A stretch of DNA of 12,268 nucleotides from Fragilaria radians (Eukaryota; Bacillariophyta; Fragilariophyceae; Fragilariales; Fragilariaceae). The stretch covers positions 1 through 12,268 of the forward strand of contig CAAAJI010000128.1 in NCBI GenBank assembly GCA_900642245.1. Reading direction: 5' to 3'. The position numbers and the translations under genes are program-made. Positions 7,201 to 12,268 of the stretch are shown here, piece by piece; position 1 is the first letter of the stretch, and every line of letters begins with the position of its first letter. The notes under the pieces were generated by a model that saw nothing but the letters and a program-made list of their open reading frames with translations, made no database searches and was not told where the DNA came from.

Positions 7201-8784
7201 TGGAATATTCAAATATTTGTTTTCGTCGAAAGGGTCTTGGATTGGGGCCAACCACAGCGTGGCAAAGGGGCCGCTGCCATACGTCTGAACTCCACCAGTA
7301 GGTACCCTCCGATATGCAATTGGATTTATTTCGGAGCAACTCCAACGGAGAAAATGAGTCTCAATATCTTCATACTTCTTGATCGTTGCAGGATCATTCG
7401 GAGACGCACAGCGAGCCCCCACTTCGTAAACCTGACTTAGCGATGATACTCCCGAGTATACCCTGACGTCAAAGAGTTCGCCAGAAAAACGTCCCAACCG
7501 AATATTGAGATTTGCTTGAGGAGGAGGTAGCTCTTCACTCAAAACTCGAGCTATGGGAGTACTGGAAACATATAAGTTATCCGGTGAAATCGCGACTTGT
7601 GTGCACGTCCAAATCTTAAGCTTTTTCGGTAATATGTAGTTCTTACCGTTAATACGGATGATGTGAGATGTAGCGGACGTGTCAATCGATACACTCAATC
7701 CCATACCATTCCAAATTTCACCAATCATAGGCACGTCGGTGTATAAATAATGTAACTTAAAAAATATGGTCTTGGTTGGAGATGTTACTGTAGGATTATT
7801 GCTCTGAAACGAGTATTCCAACTCACGTCCGGTGAAATCCACCTTGGAGATGAAAAAAGAATCATCTTGAGGATGCATCTTATTTTGATTCGCTGGAAAT
7901 TCGTATCGTTCAACATAGGAAACAGTCGAAGAGTACGGCGAGATGTCCCGAGCAGTAATCGAAATGGGAACGTGAAAAAGAATTCCAACCGAATCACCAC
8001 CATGAAAATCTTCCGTATTGCAAACACAATTCCCTATTTGAAGGCACTTAGCTATTGGGTCGACACGACATTTCCCATTCCTTTCCCCTTGAGTAAGGAA
8101 TATCCATTGGCAATCTTCCCGACTTTCATTCGTACAGTCAGCATAGGTACTGTGGTACGAGCAAATAGATTCGGAAACTCCGAATTCATAGGCTGTCGTT
8201 GTGAAACGAGGTTCTTTATCAAATGGGTTTTTGTTGGTTTCGTAGTCAATGTAGTCAACACAGCTAGTCGGAGCGGGAGTTGGAGATGGAACAGTCACTG
8301 TTGTGTCAAGATCAATTGAAGTGGGAAGACGCGCTGTAAAGGTAACCTTATAATGATGCCCCACAAAGCCACCAATGTCAACTATTTTATCCAACGGTGA
8401 CGAGCCAAAGATATTGGCTTTTCCGTAGTATAATCTCACGAAACCACCCATCCCATCACCAAAATAATCTGTCATTGTAAATTCATATTCCTTTCCCTTT
8501 CTGACCTCAATGTGATGGAGAACAACTTCTCTCTCCTTGTTGTAAAAGCCTGCAGGTCTTGAGTCCACTATTTGTCCATTATCTCGCCTCTTTAGCATCC
8601 ATGATACATCCGATGGAAATCCATCTAATTTGAAAGTTAATGTCACAAAAGTTCTCCTACTCTGTGCTTGTAATGATCTCGATGTAGAATTATTGATCCC
8701 ACTCAGAAAAGAAAATAAAGGGAGCGAAATACAAGCCTTGAGCAGTGTGAAAATTATTATTGTTGTCTTCACGCAGGATACCAT
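4249..8784 (-). CDS. Hint/Hog-domain, membrane-anchored putative zinc metalloprotease, copy B (complete, 1511 aa)
   Basis: The ATG at 8784 has A at -3 and opens a hydrophobic signal peptide (residues ~5-20); TGA is at 4251-4249. Domains: beta-sandwich 46-152 with FGDGMGG (109-114), a type frequent in diatom secreted proteins; short PT stretch 164-173; Cys-rich 175-256; LamG/concanavalin-like ~270-458; gluzincin-like peptidase ~480-820 (H644, E645, H648, E668); beta-rich ~855-990; Cys motif 1025-1040; PT-x-x-PT linker 1053-1218 ending in RRRR 1219-1222; Hint 1259-1384; conserved tail with two Cys (1415, 1423); membrane segments ~1453-1472 and ~1480-1497; short Cys/Lys-rich end. No intron is needed. 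Known of the family: Hint domains cut before their first Cys. Inference: a secreted, probably O-glycosylated protease whose anchor can be removed by self-processing. Peptidase activity is predicted from ligands and spacing only. It converges on copy A. Confidence 0.92.
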   Translation of the reverse strand: MVSCVKTTIIIFTLLKACISLPLFSFLSGINNSTSRSLQAQSRRTFVTLTFKLDGFPSDVSWMLKRRDNGQIVDSRPAGFYNKEREVVLHHIEVRKGKEYEFTMTDYFGDGMGGFVRLYYGKANIFGSSPLDKIVDIGGFVGHHYKVTFTARLPTSIDLDTTVTVPSPTPAPTSCVDYIDYETNKNPFDKEPRFTTTAYEFGVSESICSYHSTYADCTNESREDCQWIFLTQGERNGKCRVDPIAKCLQIGNCVCNTEDFHGGDSVGILFHVPISITARDISPYSSTVSYVERYEFPANQNKMHPQDDSFFISKVDFTGRELEYSFQSNNPTVTSPTKTIFFKLHYLYTDVPMIGEIWNGMGLSVSIDTSATSHIIRINGKNYILPKKLKIWTCTQVAISPDNLYVSSTPIARVLSEELPPPQANLNIRLGRFSGELFDVRVYSGVSSLSQVYEVGARCASPNDPATIKKYEDIETHFLRWSCSEINPIAYRRVPTGGVQTYGSGPFATLWLAPIQDPFDENKYLNIPEGSFDEEFFFQQAKLQSYQWERHYFENDMIAFVLEPYRMFSLEETQDWAVKTFNNPCRYIHQNNNEWDFPLYNDGVIPKWTAERYANDYGGSVDAVFDLGMMYRIKEYHGYGFFTHEAFHQFHATLVDTYDAQPSGWMQESGAESAPAMLFPGGDRILASVAIAPAWPLGFGDTQYDAANYRIISNPHIFTTELSLGNRIRGGHYYGTWILWWFLSQHAGLPHLLGQMFSVDRNLQAYWHGKLFILRLLLRSNDIDLGDAWSIFVAHFRTWDFKNGDVLKETERVDFEWLKADGEFSPDTTLEGRKTSAIIDPLVGTNGLFISGPSSLRPTPFSWNCLTSNGIAPSKVVGITIQWDDGMGFAPETKPPGIVQQHAGCDDDSRFFQAVAVLHNPKTKERFYWKLKGKRPPTLYISTGNNDPLSLHVILTPTPPVDYSGGRNAAIDYFVSPLPIYSYTYKIDIMNSVPTGSSISLPAEKEFGIVKFDSASTDPWFSRECSCLDDPDDPDFGQLCLLPSFQDALSIPVTQPSRSPTSFPTAPPTLSPTTSPPTPAPTTKSPTLAPTRAPTTNPPTKNPTPAPTTKPPTPAPTTKPPTPFPTPFPTTAPPTPLPSLAPTGIPSTPVPTMSPTTIPPTPLPSLPPTTSPLSFIPAPSLSSKSPTSKPTRKAPTKRPTTRAPTPSPTTRAPTPSPTRRRRYRNELNNIQSSSNVTSNSSVVQIRPVDAPSATTVETCFSGNSWTIVKKKGTVHMSELKVGDQVLTTNGYEAIYSFGHKNVTVRAEYLRILPFMLELSESHMVFLEGGIAVPASLLKVGDRFEKGEAITSIQRVTSIGAYAPFTPSGSIIVNGVAASSFVAFQHSSSLHIGFFDTRLSYQWLAHSFESPHRIWCVHMKSKRCISESYTVDGISFWADKPYQFTSWLFRQRHYFLLAAIGPILLIALTFLALEKVITTSFFTCVLILMVYLVPIYLTRASRRKCHLCSKVQ
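4633..5010 (-). other. Hedgehog-type Hint (Hog) autoprocessing domain, copy B
   Basis: Residues 1259-1384 run from C1259 (CFSGN) through ELKVGDQVLTTNGYEAIYS, H1299 in FGHKN and S-E-S-H with H1322, to GAYAPFTPSGSIIVNGVAAS. The domain aligns without gaps to copy A, 77 of 126 identical by hand count. The nucleophile Cys and block-B His are kept. The residue before Cys is Thr. The Cys of the animal SCY motif is Ser. After the domain both copies share YQWLA, ESPHRIWC, HM and RC, then two membrane segments; in animals this tail position is the sterol-recognition region, but I see no sequence similarity to it. Confidence 0.82.
5131..5628 (-). repeat. PT-x-x-PT repeat linker of copy B
   Basis: Residues 1053-1218 are a nearly pure 3-residue rhythm (PTxxPTxxPT, with Ala, Ser, Thr, Leu or Lys between). 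This mucin-like stalk is typical of diatom extracellular proteins and is expected to be O-glycosylated and extended. On the plus strand it reads as GGAGTNGGAGG-like triplet-phased DNA, which makes long false frames on the opposite strand. Confidence 0.88.
5132..5185 (-). repeat. Perfect 27-base tandem duplication inside the PT linker
   Basis: Two exact 27-base copies (5132-5158 and 5159-5185) encode RAPTPSPTT-type units twice in a row. The absence of any mismatch points to recent slippage or unequal exchange, so linker length is probably variable between strains. Confidence 0.9.
6781..6855 (-). other. Predicted zinc site of copy B: HEAFH-X19-E
   Basis: H644 (6855-6853), E645 and H648 (6843-6841) form HExxH. 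E668 (6783-6781) lies 19 residues further on in WMQESGAES. All putative ligands and the general base are shared with copy A although 6 of 41 surrounding residues differ, which argues that the site is under selection in both genes. Confidence 0.7.
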
Positions 8785-8998
8785 GTTATTTTATGAAGGT
8801 AAGTCAGGGTCTATTATGTCACGGCTTTGCTTTTTCGTCAAAAGGACTTTTAGTTCCGAAAGAGGCATTTGAGGGAAAACTTTTTTTCATTAGTGAATCA
8901 GAAACTTTCTTAGGTCTTTTCATATTTCGGATTATGCTTCAAAAGTTAAGTACGATTATAGGCATTGTTCTTCGTTTTGGGATTTTTAATGAATGTTC

Positions 8999-9129
8999 CA
9001 ATGACTTATTGCGCTATTTGTCATATGTAAATGAGTAAAAGACCATGACACAACATTTGGTTGAAAGCATATTACAGGATTTATACTGAGAAAATATGTA
9101 TACGTTGTTACAATGACTTATTGTGCTAT
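8999..9129. repeat. Pair of 19-base direct repeats
   Basis: CAATGACTTATTGYGCTAT occurs at 8999-9017 and 9111-9129 with one mismatch (C/T), 112 bases apart. It sits in the divergent spacer. It could be a remnant of local duplication or a repeated factor site; function unknown. Confidence 0.7.
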
Positions 9130-9362
9130 GTCTTTGAGAAAAAAACCACATTGACTAGAATTTTTTGCACGTCATCACCTACCTGTGTGTGAAAATTTAT
9201 TCATAAAATTGAGGGAATTTATTTATAATTTGAGAATTTTGGGGGGAAATATCATTAGAAAACAGAAACCAGATCTCATCATGAATCAACAAAATTTCTC
9301 TTGTGATTGAATCATTTGGGGTAGCCATTCATATATGTCGGAATATTTTTCAAGATAGAAAA

Positions 9363-9390
9363 GCATCAAATATATATATGATTTTGATGC
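9363..9390. repeat. Inverted repeat with 8-base arms
   Basis: GCATCAAA (9363-9370) and TTTGATGC (9383-9390) are perfect inverted arms around a 12-base TA-rich loop, about 210 bases before the start codon at 9603. It may be a protein-binding site or a chance hairpin in AT-rich DNA. Confidence 0.5.
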
Positions 9391-9602
9391 ATCCCCCTTG
9401 GTGTCAAAGTTATTTTCTAGATATTCACAGGTATTACAATGTTCATCTATTTCATATCCCTTTTCAGGTGCATCATCATTGAGATTGCCCTCTTTACTCT
9501 TTTCAATATACCTAACAAAATTAGCCCGAATAGGGTTTGAGATATGACTGGAAGAATGACCTCATAATAGGTTCTCAAAAAAGCATTTTCTTTGGATAAA
9601 CC

Positions 9603-10592
9603 ATGTCAATTTACAAATTTCGTCCTCGATACAGTGAGAATGACATTAGTTTCCTGTTACCAGAGAGTCAATCTAAATGCCGGAACTCATGGTGTTGGAT
9701 CTGCTTATCATATACCTGTCGAATCGCGTGCTCTTCCCGTCAACGAGTCTTCGTTACAATCTTTGTTAGTTTAACAGTACTAGCGATTGGGAGTAATTCA
9801 TCCACAATCTTTCACTTCATCGACAATCAAAGTCCTGCACAGGCTCATCGTCAATCCTATGGGTATATAAATGTACCAAAATGGAAATGGCAATCTCAAC
9901 GTAAGCATTACAAAAGCCTACACATAACGTCAAAATCCGAGTCTCGTGCACCAACACCCGATCAACTGCCGAAATGGTTTGATACCAACTTACCAATCGA
10001 GCTAACATGCCCAGATGAAAAATTAATTGAAGGTGGTTGGTGGTTATGTAATCTAAAGCATTTAAATAAAGTACGACGCTGTACTATTTACTCGACAGGA
10101 CCACCGTTAGGTCTAAGGACCGAATATGCTCTTGCAAAGTTGCTACCATCATGTGACATACATTTCTTTGACCCATCGAACGTGACAGTCCCAAGATACG
10201 ACAATGAAACTATGGAAAATCAAATTCACGTACATCCCTGGGGATTTGCGGGTGTGACACAAGTGTATGTCCCTTCACCAAATAGTAACACCTCCTCAGC
10301 CCCTTCGATACAATTGAAAAGCCTACAGGACACATCCAAAGAGCTTGGTCACTCCCACGTGGATGTCTTGATCGTATACTGTGGTGGTTGTGAATGGACA
10401 TTGGATTATCAAACAATTACTCCTTCGCAAGTACTTGTTCGGCTAACAGGATTGCAGAGCGTATCATGGTTTGATACGGAATGGACCAATCGTTATGCTT
10501 TGTTTCATAAGCAGCCTGTTGTTATCGGAGGACTTTTGGGAGGGGGTCAGGCCCTTTCCTATTTGAGATTGAAATCAGCGTTTTTTGCTTGA
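9603..10592 (+). CDS. Type II membrane protein with METTL24/FkbM-like methyltransferase domain, probably degenerate active site
   Basis: This is a 329-aa protein starting at ATG 9603 (A at -3). A Cys-rich cytosolic N-terminus (C26, C31, C34, C39, C43) precedes a membrane anchor at ~48-64; the rest would face the Golgi/ER lumen. From ~136 the pattern fits the METTL24 / Methyltransf_24-like family: GGWWLC (144-149), C160, IYSTG (162-166), C184 then IHFFDPS (186-192), HPWGF (211-215), LGHSHVDVL (248-256), GGCEW (261-265), YALFHKQP (298-305) and a C-terminal YLRL. The usual family motif LK(I/V)D-x-EG-x-EW here reads LIVYCGGCEW, so Asp becomes Tyr259 and Glu becomes Gly261. The usual LVEVH near the end reads LVRLT. 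Inference: pseudoenzyme or altered substrate; intact frame argues against a dead gene. Family assignment is by motif memory, moderately sure. Confidence 0.8.
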   Translation: MSIYKFRPRYSENDISFLLPESQSKCRNSWCWICLSYTCRIACSSRQRVFVTIFVSLTVLAIGSNSSTIFHFIDNQSPAQAHRQSYGYINVPKWKWQSQRKHYKSLHITSKSESRAPTPDQLPKWFDTNLPIELTCPDEKLIEGGWWLCNLKHLNKVRRCTIYSTGPPLGLRTEYALAKLLPSCDIHFFDPSNVTVPRYDNETMENQIHVHPWGFAGVTQVYVPSPNSNTSSAPSIQLKSLQDTSKELGHSHVDVLIVYCGGCEWTLDYQTITPSQVLVRLTGLQSVSWFDTEWTNRYALFHKQPVVIGGLLGGGQALSYLRLKSAFFA

Positions 10593-10998
10593 TATGCAAG
10601 TCTATTACCATCTTTAGTGTAGGAAAAATCTGATGCTTTCCTAGCTACTTTGTTTTTGTGTCAACGCTAACGAGCATTAAATTTGATGCATTCATCTTGC
10701 AACTTAAAATTTTCAGAACCAACTTTTTTCTCGACAGTATCGAAGAATTGATTTTTTTCAATTTTCAAAGTTTTTCTATTCGCACCCCCATTTCAAAACG
10801 TCACATGATTTTTTTCCCTTACAAGATTCATTAATTTTCACAGTTGTTGGTACTCCGACTGGACACATAAATACGTCACCAAAAACAATACCATTTTCTA
10901 GCAAGTAATCCATGTTGACACGTTGTCAAGAAATTTCAATCAGTACAAAGAAACACTTCACACATATTTTCATTTAAATCCTTTAACCCCATCGAATT
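10593..10998. promoter_or_regulatory. Intergenic region with three ACGT-core motifs upstream of the repeat protein
   Basis: This is a 406-base AT-rich spacer between two plus-strand genes. ACGTCAC occurs at 10798-10804 and again at 10873-10879, and a third ACGT core lies inside the palindrome at 10915-10929. ACGTCA/TGACGT is the core of cAMP/CO2-responsive bZIP elements described in diatoms and of CRE sites generally. I see no gene in it. Regulatory use is inference. Confidence 0.4.
10915..10929. promoter_or_regulatory. Palindrome TTGACA-CGT-TGTCAA
   Basis: Perfect 6-base inverted arms around CGT create an ACGT core, 69 bases before the start codon at 10999. The symmetry suits a dimeric bZIP or bHLH factor. 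No transcription start is known. Confidence 0.45.
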
Positions 10999-12268
10999 AT
11001 GGATGAGACGGCACTTCATGGTGCAGTGATCTCTCAACATGATTTTGCCTTACAGCAGAGGGCTCGTGAGAAGGAGCGCAAGCAGCAAGAGAGAGAGACG
11101 AAGGTTGCATTAAGCAAACCTGCTCCTGTGACGACGAAACTTGTTCTTCCTAAAGACGATGATAATTCAATACCAAGGATTGTGTCCCCATTTGATTTTG
11201 CCATGCAACAACGTGTTAAAGATAAGGAGCGAAAAGAGAAGGAACGTCAAACGAAGGAAGCACTAAAGACCCCCCAGAAGGAAGCTGTATTTTCTTTCCA
11301 CACTCCAAATGAGTCTGGAATTGTGTCACCCGCTGATTTTGCTGCACAACAAAGGATTTTGGAGAGAGAAAGGCGCGAAAGTGAGCGTCTCACACGAGAA
11401 TCTTTATCCCGACCTGCAACTGATATTGTACCAATGTCACCTTCTCTGGATAATGATTTTCCCAATGCAATCATATCACCCAATGATTTTGTGGCCCAAC
11501 AACGAGCATTGGAAAAGGAAAGGAGAGAGAAAGAACGTTTGACACGTGAAGCTTTATCCAGACCAGCAACCGATAAAGCTCCAAACTCTGATTTTGGTAA
11601 TTCCAATAACTTTGTCTCCCCTAATGACTTTGTTGCACAACAGCGAGCACTAGAAAAGGAGCGGCGTGAAAAGGAACGTTTAACTCGAGAAGCCTTGTCA
11701 CGCCCTGCAACTGAAGTTCAACCATCGTCAGATACACAAGTCACAAATAATGGCGACGGTTTCGTCTCATCTAACGACTTCGTGGCACAGCAGCGAGCGC
11801 AAGAGAAAGCTCGACGTGACAAAGAACGAGCAGCTCGAGAAGCACTTTCCCGTCCTTCAACAACTCTAGTTCAATCACCCACAGATCTTAAAGTTCTAGA
11901 AATGAAAAGTTTGCAAGAAGAGCAAAGGCGCAAGATGCAAGAAGCACGTAATCTTGTAAGGAGCTACAGAAACAACAATCCAACAGAGGGAAATATGCTT
12001 ACAAGAATGGCAGCCGATATCAAATCTCGACAAGAAGAGGAACGAAGGAAAAAGAAAGAAGCTGAAGAGTTAAACCAGAGCTTTCGCATAAGGTTGGCAA
12101 ATGATGAGAGTCAGATTGCAAGCCACCTAAGCTTGAAAAGAGCAAATCTTTGGGTAGCAAAGCTGTATGGCAGTCGAAGGGATCATCCGAGCTCACGACT
12201 TTACAAGGTAAAAATTTTAGTGACGTATTCCATTCAGTTGACAGTCCCAGAACCTTCAAGTCACAGTC
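10999..12268 (+). CDS. Charged coiled-coil protein with six ~49-aa repeats (3' end outside the window)
   Basis: ATG 10999 is the first start after an in-frame TAA (10984-10986), and the frame stays open to the window edge (423 codons). Residues 11-288 are six repeats with the pattern (I/F)(V/I)SP-x-DF-x-x-QQR followed by a run of E/K/R, then REALSRPAT. The DF pairs begin at residues 15, 66, 113, 163, 210 and 260, spaced 47-51. The E/K/R blocks should form charged helices separated by Pro/Ser/Asn-rich spacers. Then come further helical charged segments (~297-317 and ~340-362) and a mixed region with one Trp (385). There is no signal peptide or membrane segment, so it is probably cytosolic, cytoskeletal or nuclear. 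I do not recognise the family. A GT at 12208 could be a splice donor, so residues after 403 are uncertain. Confidence 0.85.
   Translation, partial: MDETALHGAVISQHDFALQQRAREKERKQQERETKVALSKPAPVTTKLVLPKDDDNSIPRIVSPFDFAMQQRVKDKERKEKERQTKEALKTPQKEAVFSFHTPNESGIVSPADFAAQQRILERERRESERLTRESLSRPATDIVPMSPSLDNDFPNAIISPNDFVAQQRALEKERREKERLTREALSRPATDKAPNSDFGNSNNFVSPNDFVAQQRALEKERREKERLTREALSRPATEVQPSSDTQVTNNGDGFVSSNDFVAQQRAQEKARRDKERAAREALSRPSTTLVQSPTDLKVLEMKSLQEEQRRKMQEARNLVRSYRNNNPTEGNMLTRMAADIKSRQEEERRKKKEAEELNQSFRIRLANDESQIASHLSLKRANLWVAKLYGSRRDHPSSRLYKVKILVTYSIQLTVPEPSSHS
11029..11862 (+). repeat. Six-unit protein-coding tandem repeat
   Basis: Units are about 141-153 bases each, with core (S/P)xDFxxQQRxxEKERRxKERxTREALSRPAT. 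Units 4 (11476-11571) and 5 (11617-11712) have the same 32 amino acids but 24 nucleotide differences, all synonymous. Units 1 and 2 are the most diverged (KVALSKPAP and KEALKTPQK at the core end). Confidence 0.9.

Larger units (their letters stand above)
1..8130. repeat. Large inverted gene duplication (tail-to-tail paralogs)
   Basis: The left arm (about 1-3580) and right arm (about 8120-4270, reversed) encode the same domain order. Protein identity by hand count is about 81% over 202 peptidase residues and 61% over the Hint domain; linkers are not alignable. Nucleotide matching by eye is patchy (many synonymous changes), so the duplication is old rather than an assembly artefact. The central 643 bases show no obvious arm-to-arm match. 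Confidence 0.85.
8785..9602. promoter_or_regulatory. Divergent intergenic region (promoters of copy B and of the methyltransferase-like gene)
   Basis: Both flanking genes read outward, so this 818-base AT-rich stretch should contain both 5' regions. I see no TATA box that I would trust. It holds a short direct repeat (8999 and 9111), one ACGTCA motif (9169-9174) and a stem-loop sequence (9363-9390). A weak 92-codon frame at 8760-9038 overlaps the start of copy B and has no recognisable domain. Confidence 0.5.

Noticed and set aside
6784..7440. Plus-strand 218-codon frame
   Set aside because: It lies fully antisense to the conserved LamG/peptidase part of copy B and has no domain-like pattern.
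7867..8319. Plus-strand 150-codon frame
   Set aside because: It is antisense to the Cys-rich and LamG region of copy B, whose reading is supported by the paralog.
1..8784. Transposon or LTR element with inverted arms
   Set aside because: The inverted arms are diverged coding genes, not near-identical terminal repeats, and no transposase, integrase or reverse transcriptase frame is present.
8760..9038. Plus-strand 92-codon frame across the start of copy B
   Set aside because: It overlaps the signal-peptide region antisense, is AT-driven and shows no recognisable domain.
11247..11606. Minus-strand 119-codon frame
   Set aside because: It is antisense to the coding repeats of the right-hand gene and mirrors their periodicity.

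Overview
The window looks like nuclear DNA from a eukaryotic alga, most likely a diatom. The reasons are long, apparently intron-free, closely packed genes; a secreted protein with a pure Pro-Thr (PT-x-x-PT) linker of the kind common in diatom cell-surface proteins; a small secretory beta-sandwich with a D-G-M-G motif; and single-pass membrane (Golgi-type) proteins. I see no operons, ribosome binding sites, tRNA, rRNA, CRISPR or transposase. The species assignment is inference from style, not from a marker gene.

Layout. Positions 1-3605 (+) and 8784-4249 (-) hold two paralogous giant secretory proteins arranged tail to tail with 643 bases between their stop codons. The minus-strand copy is complete (1511 aa). 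The plus-strand copy runs off the left edge and lacks about 222 N-terminal residues. Both have the order: [signal peptide, beta-sandwich, seen only in the complete copy] - Cys-rich segment - LamG/concanavalin-like domain - zinc metallopeptidase core with HExxH-X19-E - beta-rich region - Pro/Thr/Ser linker - Hedgehog-type Hint (Hog) autoprocessing domain - conserved Cys pair - two C-terminal membrane segments. By family analogy the Hint domain would cut at its own first Cys, so the secreted protease half could leave the membrane anchor, possibly carrying an adduct. This is the most unusual feature of the window.

Positions 9603-10592 (+) encode a type II membrane protein with a METTL24/FkbM-like methyltransferase fold in which the usual acidic motif is destroyed, so it may be a pseudoenzyme. 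From 10999 to the right edge (+) there is an open frame for a charged, coiled-coil protein with six repeats of about 49 aa; two of them are identical in protein over 32 residues yet differ in 21 of 32 codons. Its upstream region carries three ACGT-core motifs.

The first two genes are clearly one duplicated module. I see no functional link between them and the two right-hand genes beyond adjacency.
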